Below are positions 24,841 to 31,331 of a stretch of DNA of 34,412 nt, piece after piece; positions within the stretch are counted from its first letter, which is position 1; the number at the start of each line of letters is the position of its first letter. A model generated the notes under the pieces. The model made no database searches and was not told the origin of the DNA. It saw only the letters and a list, made by a program, of their open reading frames with translations. Made by a program: the position numbers and the translations under genes. This DNA is from DATEHG01 sp035279705 (lineage in GTDB: Bacteria; Gemmatimonadota; Gemmatimonadetes; Gemmatimonadales; GWC2-71-9): positions 1 to 34,412 of the forward strand of contig DATEHG010000139.1 in NCBI GenBank assembly GCA_035279705.1, in the 5' to 3' direction.

Positions 24841-24869
24841 AACTTCTGGATCGGTCGAAGCTTTGTCAA
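24841..24869 (-). promoter_or_regulatory. Promoter-like element with consensus TTGACA
   Basis: On the minus strand a perfect TTGACA (24869-24864) is followed after 17 bases by GAAGTT (24846-24841). It lies between the methyltransferase gene and cspA and is the best -35 in the window; the -10 half is weak. Confidence 0.4.
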
Positions 24870-24893
24870 TACGGCCGCCGGGGGGGGGCGGCG

Positions 24894-25427
24894 CTAGGTG
24901 AGGACCAGCCCGGTCATCCGGAGCTCGTGGTCGAGCAGCCAGCGCTTCCTGGTGAGCCCCCCGCCGTACCCCACCAGCGTCCCGTCCTTCCCGACGACCC
25001 GGTGGCACGGGATATAGAGGGCCAGGTGGTTGGCGCCGCTGGCCTGTCCCACCACCCGCGGCGTCAAGCCGGTCTCCTCGGCGATCGCTTCGTAGGAGCG
25101 GGTCTCTCCCACCGGGATCCGGCAGAGAGCCCGCCAAACCGCCTCCTCGGCGGGGCTCGGCGCGAACAGCTCGGTCAGGGGCTCAGGGTAGTAGACCGGC
25201 CGTGGACGCCGCTGGAAATAGGCCGCGAGCCACCCCGCCGTGGCGGGGCAGGGACCGCTGTCGATCGGCAGGTCGGGGTGCCGCTCCCGGAGCCGGTCCA
25301 TCCAGCGCATCCGGCGCCGCTTCTGGGCAAATTCGATCACCAGCGGCTGGCCGGCGGTTTCCACCAGCAGCAGCGTACCGACCGGGGAGGGGAGGACGGT
25401 CCAGGCGACCTTCATCCCCTCGAACAT
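24894..25427 (-). CDS. ogt: Methylated-DNA--protein-cysteine methyltransferase
   Basis: A 177-residue suicide repair enzyme that transfers alkyl groups from O6-alkylguanine in DNA to its own cysteine. The active site IPCHRVVG puts the acceptor Cys at 141. The helix-turn-helix segment upstream of it (IPVGETRSYEAIAEETGLTPRVVGQASG) and the following YGGGLTRKRWLLDHE are family hallmarks. The N-terminal ribonuclease-H-like domain begins with a typical SPVGTLLLVE strand. An ATG at 25415 is a possible alternative start. It is divergent from the unknown gene at 25490. No ada-type regulatory domain is present. Confidence 0.94.
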   Translation of the reverse strand: MFEGMKVAWTVLPSPVGTLLLVETAGQPLVIEFAQKRRRMRWMDRLRERHPDLPIDSGPCPATAGWLAAYFQRRPRPVYYPEPLTELFAPSPAEEAVWRALCRIPVGETRSYEAIAEETGLTPRVVGQASGANHLALYIPCHRVVGKDGTLVGYGGGLTRKRWLLDHELRMTGLVLT

Positions 25428-25474
25428 GCACCGAAGCGACCCGGGGGTGCAAGAGCGGGGGCCCGGCGACCGCT

Positions 25475-25480
25475 TATATT
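25475..25480 (+). promoter_or_regulatory. -10-like TATATT just before a start codon
   Basis: TATATT lies 9 bases before the ATG at 25490 with no matching -35 at 16-18 bases. A transcript starting from it would be leaderless or nearly so. Confidence 0.3.
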
Positions 25481-25489
25481 GCAGGGACC

Positions 25490-26101
25490 ATGACCGCGCC
25501 CACGACGTTGACTGTCCGCACCTTTACCGAGCGGCCCGAAGCGCTCAGCCATTTCATGCTGCGCGCAGGGGAAGCGCCCCGGCTGCTCGCTCTCGATGAT
25601 TCGGTCGGCTGCCCGATGGACACCGCGCTGGCCGCGCTCGAGTGGAGCAAGGTCGTGGGCATTCTGCAGGATGACGATCTTATTCACGCCGCGCGCCTGA
25701 CCAGCGAAACCGCCATCGCGGTGATCGAGCGCAAGAGTGATGAGGGACGGCGTTACGTGTACCTCGGCCCCCGCCTCGACGCCCCGCCGATGGACAACTT
25801 CGAAGGCGCCGTGCTGTTCGATGAGCCGGGCGTCCGGGCCATCGAATTCTCCCAGCGGTCCCACGCCGTGGCCCACTTCCTCCGTGCCACCGGTGGCACC
25901 GGCCAGCTGCTGGCCATCCTGAGCCGCCGGGCCCCCGAAGTCCGCCACATGCGCCGCTGGTTTGGGGCGATCCTGGGGGAGCTGGACGACGGGCGGGGCC
26001 TGATCGCCGGGTGGTTTGCCGCCTCCTCGGCTGGAGCCCTGTTCATCTCGAACGGCGGCGAGACCAGCTACCGTTACATCGAGGTCGGCCTCGAATCCTG
26101 A
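25490..26101 (+). CDS. Protein of unknown function
   Basis: A 203-residue soluble protein with no signal peptide. It shows regular alternation of strands and helices (VRTFTERPEALSHFMLRAG, then LEWSKVVGILQDDDLIHAARL, then YVYLGPRLD) and a C-terminal part with WFAASSAGALFISNGGETSYRYIEVGLES. I recognise no family and see no metal or nucleotide motif. The ATG at 25490 is the first after a TATATT element; the frame is open to 25202 but that part is antisense to the methyltransferase gene. A GC hairpin follows the stop. Codon use matches its neighbours, so I take it as real. Confidence 0.75.
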   Translation: MTAPTTLTVRTFTERPEALSHFMLRAGEAPRLLALDDSVGCPMDTALAALEWSKVVGILQDDDLIHAARLTSETAIAVIERKSDEGRRYVYLGPRLDAPPMDNFEGAVLFDEPGVRAIEFSQRSHAVAHFLRATGGTGQLLAILSRRAPEVRHMRRWFGAILGELDDGRGLIAGWFAASSAGALFISNGGETSYRYIEVGLES

Positions 26102-26103
26102 CG

Positions 26104-26122
26104 CCCCACCTTCGGGGTGGGG
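26104..26122 (+). terminator. GC hairpin after the unknown gene
   Basis: CCCCACC (26104-26110) pairs perfectly with GGTGGGG (26116-26122) around a TTCGG loop, two bases after the stop codon. There is no T-run, so termination is only probable. Confidence 0.45.
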
Positions 26123-26126
26123 AGAA

Positions 26127-26199
26127 TGTGGATCAACATCTCCACATTGTGTGGAGAGCCGCTCTATCCACATGCCCGCCCCCCAGTTGGAAATCCACA
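26127..26199. repeat. Array of five TCCACA elements in tandem dyads (DnaA-box-like)
   Basis: Five copies of TCCACA or its complement lie within 73 bases: TGTGGATCA (26127-26135), ATCTCCACA (26138-26146), TGTGGAGAG (26150-26158), CTATCCACA (26164-26172) and AAATCCACA (26191-26199). The first four form two adjacent inverted pairs, the second with an extra GAG/CTC arm. Against the DnaA box TTATCCACA, two copies have one mismatch and three have two. An A+T-richer stretch follows (26210-26250). It may be a DnaA-binding cluster, a repressor operator, or a pair of RNA hairpins. Confidence 0.55.
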
Positions 26200-26243
26200 T
26201 CGCCAACACATCGAAGTGACGTAAACCGAATAAATACAGGCAC

Positions 26244-26271
26244 TTGCAAGGTTTCTTCGGGGCCCTATCTT
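26244..26271 (+). promoter_or_regulatory. Promoter-like element, TTGCAA-N16-TATCTT
   Basis: TTGCAA (26244-26249) and TATCTT (26266-26271) are 16 bases apart and point into a region without a recognisable protein gene. The match to the other promoter-like elements of the window is among the best. Confidence 0.5.
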
Positions 26272-26277
26272 GGGGGT

Positions 26278-26411
26278 GCCGACAATGGGGAAAGTTCGAA
26301 CCCTCCGGGGTGAGGAACAGACCTGTTGGCGGATCCGGGAGGGGCGGGGGAGGTCACTGACGCTTCAAGGGCTCAGGTGACTGTCGATCCCGCCCGTCCT
26401 GCCCGGGTTTT
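26278..26411 (+). ncRNA. Candidate small RNA with terminator hairpin
   Basis: A transcript starting about 7 bases after TATCTT would run through a small palindrome (AACAG/CTGTT near 26316-26327) into a long imperfect stem. In that stem CCGGG (26335-26339) pairs with CCCGG (26402-26406), the GGGCGGG region near 26342 with CCCGCCC near 26389, and GTCACTGA (26353-26360) with TCAGGTGAC (26373-26381). TTTT follows at 26408-26411, so it ends like an intrinsic terminator. A 31-codon ORF (26285-26380, MGKVRTLRGEEQTCWRIREG...) overlaps the stem and could be a small protein instead. Signature sequences of RNase P RNA, tmRNA, SRP RNA and 6S RNA were looked for and not found. Confidence 0.4.
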
Positions 26412-26587
26412 CGAGGGGGCCTGCCGCGGGCCCTTCCACTCCGATCTGGCGCCTCGGAGTGCCTTGCCGGGGGGCGGTCCGCGACCCGCCCCGACCCGCA
26501 GCGCTCACCGCCAGTCCCAGCACGGGTGAGAAACGGCCGCCAGGCAGACCTGCCCGGCGGCCGTTTCGCGTGCGGGGAGGCCGTCCC
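26412..26587. other. Gene-free stretch made of successive hairpins
   Basis: No convincing ORF. It holds perfect or near-perfect stems: CACTCCGA/TCGGAGTG (26437-26461), GGGGCGG/CCGCCCC (near 26470-26492) and CTCACC/GGTGAG (26504-26530). The strongest stem is AAACGGCCGCC (26531-26541) with GGCGGCCGTTT (26556-26566), which has an inner GGCA-GACC-TGCC stem. The last is probably the terminator of the minus-strand exonuclease gene and could serve both strands. The run of hairpins may mean that the RNA starting near 26278 reads on to 26566. Confidence 0.5.
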
Positions 26588-27580
26588 TCAGCCCGACTCG
26601 GCCGTCCGCCCCCAGTCGCTCGTACCTCGGAACACCCGCCGGTTGTCCAGTTCCCAGATCCGCCTGGCGCTCACGTCGCCCTCGCCGCCGGCGAAGTTGT
26701 CCGGATCATCCAGGGCGTCGGCGAAGCTGGTGAGCTTGGCGCTGGTGTTGTCGGCGTAGTGGAGAATCTCGGCCTCGGGAATCATCGGCAGCACCGGGGA
26801 GCCGAACTCGAGCCGGCCGTGATGAGAGAGGATCAGGTGTTCGAGCAGGGCCAGTTCCGGCTGGGTGCAGGGCGCCGTCGGCTCCTGGGCGACCCGCCGT
26901 TCCAGCATCCGGAGGCCGAGCACCACGTGCCCCAGCAGGGCGCCCTCGTCCGTGAAGGTGAAGCCGCTTTCCCAGCGATACGCCTCGAGCTTGCCGATGT
27001 CATGGAGCAGCACCCCGGCGAGGACGAGGTCGGCATCGGCCTTCATGACTTTGGCCATGGGCCGGGCGATGGCGGCGATCTCGGCGGTGTGCTTGAGCAG
27101 GCCGCCCAGCTCGGCATGGTGCCCGGCGGTGCTGGCAGGGCACTGCTCGTAGCGGCGGCGGAATTCCGCGTCTTCGTAGAACAGCGCCAGCACCGCAGCC
27201 AGCCTCGGCCCCCGGATCTCGCGGCGCCAGCGATCCAGTACATCCCAGTAGCCGCTCACTTCGCCCACGCTGGGGAGGAGCTCGTGCCACGGGATTTCGT
27301 TCCGGGGGAGGGTGCGGATGGAGGAGATCTTGAGCTGCCGCCGGTCGCGGTAACTCCCTACCTCCCCGATGACCTGGACCACATCCCCGCGGGCGACGCC
27401 CGCGATGCGCTGCGCATCCGAGGCCCACACGGGGGCGCTGGCGATCCGGCCGGAACGATTGCCAAGGGTCAAAATGGCGTGAGGATTGTCGCCTCCCCGC
27501 TGGTCCACCTCGAGGACCAGGAGGGGGTCCTGGACCCGGGAACCGATTTTCAACGTTCGGAGGTCGAGATTCGTATTCAT
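26588..27580 (-). CDS. YhaM-type 3'-5' exoribonuclease (OB fold plus HD domain)
   Basis: A 330-residue protein with the YhaM plan: an N-terminal OB-fold nucleic-acid-binding domain (residues about 15-95, with GSRVQDPLLVLEVDQRGG and GDVVQVIGEVGSYRDRRQLK) and a C-terminal HD phosphohydrolase domain. The metal-binding signature comprises His164 (GGLLKHTAEIA), His193-Asp194 (LLHDIGKLEAY), the double His of LILSHHG, and Asp in LHYADNTSAKL. YhaM proteins are metal-dependent 3'-5' exonucleases acting on RNA and DNA ends in the cytoplasm. A TTG at 27610 would add 10 residues; I chose the ATG at 27580. TAACTT lies about 30 bases above it. Confidence 0.92.
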   Translation of the reverse strand: MNTNLDLRTLKIGSRVQDPLLVLEVDQRGGDNPHAILTLGNRSGRIASAPVWASDAQRIAGVARGDVVQVIGEVGSYRDRRQLKISSIRTLPRNEIPWHELLPSVGEVSGYWDVLDRWRREIRGPRLAAVLALFYEDAEFRRRYEQCPASTAGHHAELGGLLKHTAEIAAIARPMAKVMKADADLVLAGVLLHDIGKLEAYRWESGFTFTDEGALLGHVVLGLRMLERRVAQEPTAPCTQPELALLEHLILSHHGRLEFGSPVLPMIPEAEILHYADNTSAKLTSFADALDDPDNFAGGEGDVSARRIWELDNRRVFRGTSDWGRTAESG

Positions 27581-27734
27581 CGGCGTGTGGCCAAAGCCAT
27601 GGTATACCAAGTTAGCGGATCGCCCGTCCGGCGTGCGGGTTGCCGGGCAGCGCTCGTCACCCCTGTCGGCCGGTGCGACCCGGCCGTCCCACCGGTGGAT
27701 GTCACCGGAACCGTCCGATAGGTTTGTTCCTTAG

Positions 27735-28130
27735 ATGAAGGCTGCGCATATGCTTCTCGTTGATCTCGATCCCGTTCGCCGCGACCAGCTGGCCGCGGCT
27801 CTCCGTTCGGCCGGCTACCAGGTAGTCACCGCCGGTTCCGGCCCGCAGGCCGCGGATGCCCTTGGGGTTCCCGGGCTTGGCGCGGTGGTGCTGGACCTCA
27901 ACCTCCCCGACCTCGACCTCGCGGCGCTGCGCAAGGCCATTTCGCCGGCGACCGACGCGGCCCCGGATGCGCTGGAAGCCGCCGAGCGCCGGCACATCGC
28001 GGCGATGCTGCGCTACACCCGGGGCAACAAGCGCCGCGCCGCCCAGCTGCTCGGCATTGCGCGCTCGACCCTGCTGGCCAAGGTGCGGAAGTACGCGCTC
28101 GAGCCCGCCGGTTCCGAAGTCGGGAGCTGA
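27735..28130 (+). CDS. Shortened receiver domain fused to a Fis-type helix-turn-helix
   Basis: A 131-residue regulator. Residues 7-62 match the first half of a response-regulator receiver: LLVDLDP with acidic Asp10, then GYQVVTAGSG, then VVLDLNLPD with phosphoacceptor-like Asp54. The usual second half (the Thr/Ser and Lys strands and the 4-5-5 face) is missing. After a linker of about 25 residues comes a Fis-family DNA-binding helix-turn-helix (GNKRRAAQLLGIARSTLLAKVRKY, about 96-119). This is like NtrC or ActR/RegA regulators with the middle removed. The reading frame is intact. TAGGTTTG lies 9 bases before the ATG, so the message may be leaderless. No partner kinase is adjacent. Confidence 0.85.
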   Translation: MKAAHMLLVDLDPVRRDQLAAALRSAGYQVVTAGSGPQAADALGVPGLGAVVLDLNLPDLDLAALRKAISPATDAAPDALEAAERRHIAAMLRYTRGNKRRAAQLLGIARSTLLAKVRKYALEPAGSEVGS

Positions 28131-28163
28131 TTCCGCCCGAACAACTCTGCAGTACCGCGGCGC

Positions 28164-28191
28164 ACCCGGAGCCAACTTGGCCTCCGGGTGG
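28164..28191. terminator. Hairpin between convergent genes
   Basis: CACCCGGAG (28164-28172) pairs perfectly with CTCCGGGTG (28183-28191), and the loop can extend the stem through CCAA/TTGG. It lies between the Fis-type regulator and the convergent pseudopilin gene; no T-run follows. Confidence 0.5.
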
Positions 28192-28235
28192 CCGGCCGGC
28201 GGGAGGTGCCGTCAGAGCCTCCACACCGGCGAGCC

Positions 28236-28664
28236 TCATTCGATCCGCAGCCGTCCCCACCTCGAAACCACCAGCTTCCGTTCTGCGCTTCCCCGGCTCA
28301 CCACCCAGGTGACGTTCGACACACCGTAGGCCACGCCGGTCGGGGCGAACCAGAGGGTGCGTGTCGCGCCGCTCACCCGTGCCGCCATGGCCGCGGTGCC
28401 TGGTCCGGCCCAGCGATTCAGCGTGTCGCTCCCGGCGATGACCTGGATGAGAATCGAATCGGACCGCACGGTCAGCCGCACCGGGCGGCTTTCCACCATT
28501 GCGATGAGCCGGGCCCGCCCGTGCACCCCGGCGAGGTCGTAGATCACTCCGTCGACAGCCAGCCGGTCCCGGATACCGAGCAGCGGTGGCAGGGCAAAGG
28601 TCGCGATGATGCCGGCCACTCCGAGCACCAGCACGAGTTCGATCAGGGCAAATCCGCGTCGCAT
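28236..28664 (-). CDS. Type IV pilin-like / GspH-FimT pseudopilin
   Basis: A 142-residue prepilin-like protein. The class III signal is short and clear: MRRG|FALIELVLVLGVAGIIATF, cut after Gly4, with the conserved Glu at position +5 of the mature chain and Ala instead of Thr at +2. A hydrophobic helix leads into a beta-rich C-terminal domain of GspH/FimT type (VRLTVRSDSILIQVI, RTLWFAPTGVAYG, KLVVSRWGRLRIE). Such minor pseudopilins prime the tip of type II secretion or type IV pilus fibres. The ATG at 28664 fits the signal best; a GTG at 28673 is possible. No other pilus gene lies nearby, so it would depend on machinery encoded elsewhere. Confidence 0.88.
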   Translation of the reverse strand: MRRGFALIELVLVLGVAGIIATFALPPLLGIRDRLAVDGVIYDLAGVHGRARLIAMVESRPVRLTVRSDSILIQVIAGSDTLNRWAGPGTAAMAARVSGATRTLWFAPTGVAYGVSNVTWVVSRGSAERKLVVSRWGRLRIE

Positions 28665-28741
28665 GGGCGACACGATAAGTCACGCTCCGGAGTGTATCGT
28701 CATCGCGGCGACGCGGCGGGCCGTTCCAATCGCGCGCGCCC

Positions 28742-28770
28742 TTGCCTCGTCTGCCCGCACCAGTCATACT
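28742..28770 (+). promoter_or_regulatory. Promoter-like element, TTGCCT-N17-CATACT
   Basis: TTGCCT (28742-28747) and CATACT (28765-28770), 17 bases apart, stand about 45 bases before the GTG of the TPR-like gene and just outside the divergent pseudopilin gene. Confidence 0.45.
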
Positions 28771-28815
28771 AGCGGCCATGCCCCGAACGCGGTTCCTCTT
28801 CCGAGGGCGTGCCCC

Positions 28816-30087
28816 GTGATTCAACCTGCCGAGCTTGCCGTGTGCTGCACCGCCGATGAAGCACGGCTGGCGCCGGTGCTGGCGCGCGCGCGGCATGCCC
28901 GGACGTCCGGTCAGCGGCGCGGCTGTCGCGTGGCCCTGGTTGCGCACCTCGTGCTCCGCCGCGTGAGCCTGGCATCCGAGACGCAGGGCGAAGGCATCGC
29001 TCGGCTGCGCGGCGAGCTCGAGGTGCCCGGCGGGCCGGGCGAGGAGGCGCGTCACCTGCTGACGATCCTCGATGCCCTCGAGGCCGTTCCCGGGGGGTGC
29101 TGTCTGTGCCAGGCGCTCGGCGGTTATGCCAGGTACCTCAGGGATGAAGGTCTTTGCGAAGAGGCGCTGGTTGTGGTGCGGCGCCTGCTGCAGTCGCTTG
29201 ACTGCTTCGGCACCCCATCGATCGCGGCCGACCTGTCCCTGCTTGTGGCACGACTCGACATCACGCTGGCCCGCTGGCCTTCCTCCGCGCGAGCACTCGA
29301 GCTCGCGGAGGCCGCGGCCACCGCGACCGAGGAACGGGGCCGGCTCCGGCTGGTGCAGCTGGTGCGCGCCATCGCCTGGGTGGCGCAAGGACGGCTCACG
29401 GCAGCGCGTGACCTGATCGAGTCCGTGACCGGCCGACCGGATGACGGAGCCCCGGCTGACCAGCTGGCGGATGCCTGGTCGGCGCTGGGCGAGGCGCTCG
29501 AGGCGCGCGGCCTCCTGCTCGAGGCGCTCCAGGCCCACTTCCAGGCGTTGCAGCATGCGGCGGATGGCGCGCCGCGCCGCCGCGCACTGGCGGAGCTCGG
29601 CGAACTGCTGCGCGGCCTCGGGGCGGGAAGCGCGGCGCGGCAGGCCTTCACCCTCGCGCTCGCCGGTCCGATTCCGTTCGGCGAACTGGTGGCCGCGCGC
29701 CTCGAACTGCTGGATCTCGCAGCCGGGCTGGGAGACCGGGTCGCGTTCGAACGGCAGCGGCGGGAACTGGCGGCGTGGCAGGAGCGGATGCCTCCGGCCG
29801 TGGCGGTGGAGTTCCTGGGACGCGCCGCGGCAGGGCTCGCCGCCTTTGGCCAGCGGCGCCGTTCGCAGGAAATGCGGGTGGCCGCGATGGACCTCGCCGA
29901 GCAGCACCAGCTGCACGCCATGTGGTTCCGCCTCGACCGGCAGCGGCGTGACGCGGCCATCGCCGGCAGGATCCCATTCGAGGGCATTGGCGGCGGAGAT
30001 CTGCCGCTGCCGTGGGAATATCCCGAGATCGCCATGGTGGCCGAGGCCCTTGATCAGCAGGCGGAAACGCTGGCGGCGCTGTCATGA
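28816..30087 (+). CDS. TPR-like all-helical protein
   Basis: A 423-residue soluble protein built almost entirely of helices with repeated Ala/Leu/Glu/Arg content. Several 34-residue-like pairs recall TPRs (WSALGEALEARGLLLEALQAHFQALQ; ALAELGELLRGLGAGSAARQAFTLALA). An early Cys cluster (AVCCTADE; later GGCCLCQALGGYARYLRDEG) is unusual for the family, and its role is unknown. The GTG at 28816 follows GAGGG at a fair spacing. Its stop overlaps the next start (ATGA at 30084), so it is coupled to the MerR-type regulator. It could bind or sense a partner for that regulator; this is inference from context only. Confidence 0.8.
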   Translation: MIQPAELAVCCTADEARLAPVLARARHARTSGQRRGCRVALVAHLVLRRVSLASETQGEGIARLRGELEVPGGPGEEARHLLTILDALEAVPGGCCLCQALGGYARYLRDEGLCEEALVVVRRLLQSLDCFGTPSIAADLSLLVARLDITLARWPSSARALELAEAAATATEERGRLRLVQLVRAIAWVAQGRLTAARDLIESVTGRPDDGAPADQLADAWSALGEALEARGLLLEALQAHFQALQHAADGAPRRRALAELGELLRGLGAGSAARQAFTLALAGPIPFGELVAARLELLDLAAGLGDRVAFERQRRELAAWQERMPPAVAVEFLGRAAAGLAAFGQRRRSQEMRVAAMDLAEQHQLHAMWFRLDRQRRDAAIAGRIPFEGIGGGDLPLPWEYPEIAMVAEALDQQAETLAALS

Positions 30088-30725
30088 CGGCACCGGAAGC
30101 CCGCGGCGGCGATCCCCTGGCCAATCTGCGCGGCTACGCCGCGCTCGCCCCGTGGAACCTGCACGACCTGGCAGGCCTGGCCGGCGCGCTGCTGGACGCC
30201 TCGGGCATCTATCCGCTCAACGCCGCGGCGCGGGCCCGGCCCACCGAGCGGACCATCCGGTTCTATGTGGCGCAGGGTCTGGTCAACAAGCCGGAGGGGC
30301 GGGGAACTGCCGCGACGTACAACTACCGTCACCTGCTCCAGGTACTGGCCATCAAGCTCCGGCAGATGGAGGGCGCCACGCTGGAGAAGGTGGCATCCGA
30401 GTTTGCCGGCCTCACCGGCGATGTGATCGAGCGGCGGGTGGCGAGCGCGCTGGGTGCCGCGCTGCCGCCTCCAGAGCGGCTGTCGGTGACGCCGGGCGAG
30501 AGCGCCCCCAGGGGGCGCGTCGGGCGGGCGATGCAGCTGCGGGCCATGCCGCCCGGCGAGGCCGGCCAGCCCCGCTTCCGCAGCACCCAGCGCCTCGAGG
30601 TGGCCCCCGGCGTGGAGCTGCTCATCGATGCCCATCACCCCGCGCTGCGCCGCGATCCTGAAGGACTGGCGCGCGCGGTGCGTGAGGCCCTCGGGCACCC
30701 CGGTGACGCCACCGGCGAGCCGTAG
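30084..30725 (+). CDS. MerR-type DNA-binding regulator with extra domains
   Basis: A 213-residue protein. Residues about 53-110 are a MerR winged helix: RPTERTIRFYVAQGLVNKPEGRG, then YNYRHLLQVLAIKLRQMEGATLEKV. Before it is a 50-residue helical N-terminus (LRGYAALAPWNLHDLAGLAGALLD), which normal MerR proteins lack. After it, a basic linker leads to a small C-terminal part (RSTQRLEVAPGVELLIDAHHPAL). There is no Cys-rich metal-binding loop, so metal sensing is unlikely. The ATG overlaps the TPR gene's stop. Targets and effector unknown. Confidence 0.85.
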   Translation: MTAPEARGGDPLANLRGYAALAPWNLHDLAGLAGALLDASGIYPLNAAARARPTERTIRFYVAQGLVNKPEGRGTAATYNYRHLLQVLAIKLRQMEGATLEKVASEFAGLTGDVIERRVASALGAALPPPERLSVTPGESAPRGRVGRAMQLRAMPPGEAGQPRFRSTQRLEVAPGVELLIDAHHPALRRDPEGLARAVREALGHPGDATGEP

Positions 30726-30764
30726 TTTCCCCCAGCTTCCGACCGAAAGGACGCGCGCGCGGAC

Positions 30765-31331
30765 ATGCTGATCCTGGTCATTCTCCTGGTGGTCGTGGCG
30801 CTGTGGGGCATTTCGGCCTACAACGGCCTGATCAAACTCAAGAACGACGTACTCAACGCCTGGAAGCAGATCGACGTGCAGCTCAAGCGGCGGCACGACC
30901 TGATCCCCAACCTGGTCAACACGGTGAAGGGCGCGATGGACTTCGAGAAGAGCACGCTCGAAGCCGTCATCTCGGCGCGGAACCGGGCCGTGGGTGCGAC
31001 CGGGGTGCAGCAGGTGGCCAAGGCGGAAGGAGAGCTGACCCAGGCGCTGGGCCGGTTCTTTGCCCTGAGCGAGGCGTACCCGCAGCTCAAGGCGACGGAG
31101 AACATGAAGCAGCTGCAGGAGGAACTGACCAGCACCGAGAACAAGATCGGGTTTGCCCGGCAGCTCTACAACGACGTGGCCACCAGCTACAACACGAAGC
31201 AGATGCAGTTTCCCACCAATCTCCTCGCCGGGATGGCGCAGGCGGCGCCGGCCGAACTGTGGGAGATCGAGGACGCCGGCGAGCGCGCCGTACCCAACGT
31301 CGACCTGTCGAGCGCCAAGCCGCCGGCGTGA
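30765..31331 (+). CDS. lemA: LemA family protein
   Basis: A 188-residue membrane-anchored helical protein. One N-terminal membrane helix (residues 1-18) is followed by the LemA signature YNGLIKLKNDVLNAWKQID and RRHDLIPNLVNTVKG, then long helices and the conserved YN..V..YN.....FP segment (LYNDVATSYNTKQMQFPTNL). The function of LemA is not settled; it is very often encoded beside an M48 or similar membrane protease, as here. Its TGA overlaps the next gene's GTG (GTGA at 31328-31331). The start at 30765 is the first ATG after the MerR-type gene, 39 bases away. Confidence 0.95.
   Translation: MLILVILLVVVALWGISAYNGLIKLKNDVLNAWKQIDVQLKRRHDLIPNLVNTVKGAMDFEKSTLEAVISARNRAVGATGVQQVAKAEGELTQALGRFFALSEAYPQLKATENMKQLQEELTSTENKIGFARQLYNDVATSYNTKQMQFPTNLLAGMAQAAPAELWEIEDAGERAVPNVDLSSAKPPA

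Noticed and set aside
26278..26411. tRNA T-arm-like GTTCGAACC and a GGGGAAAGTTCG phrase resembling RNase P RNA
   Set aside because: No acceptor, D or anticodon arms can be drawn around it, the bases that should pair in a T stem do not, and the other conserved RNase P and tmRNA segments are missing.
26459..27721. A 420-codon plus-strand frame
   Set aside because: It is the complement of the YhaM-type gene, which shows OB and HD motifs; the plus-strand translation is low-complexity Gly/Ala/Pro/Arg.
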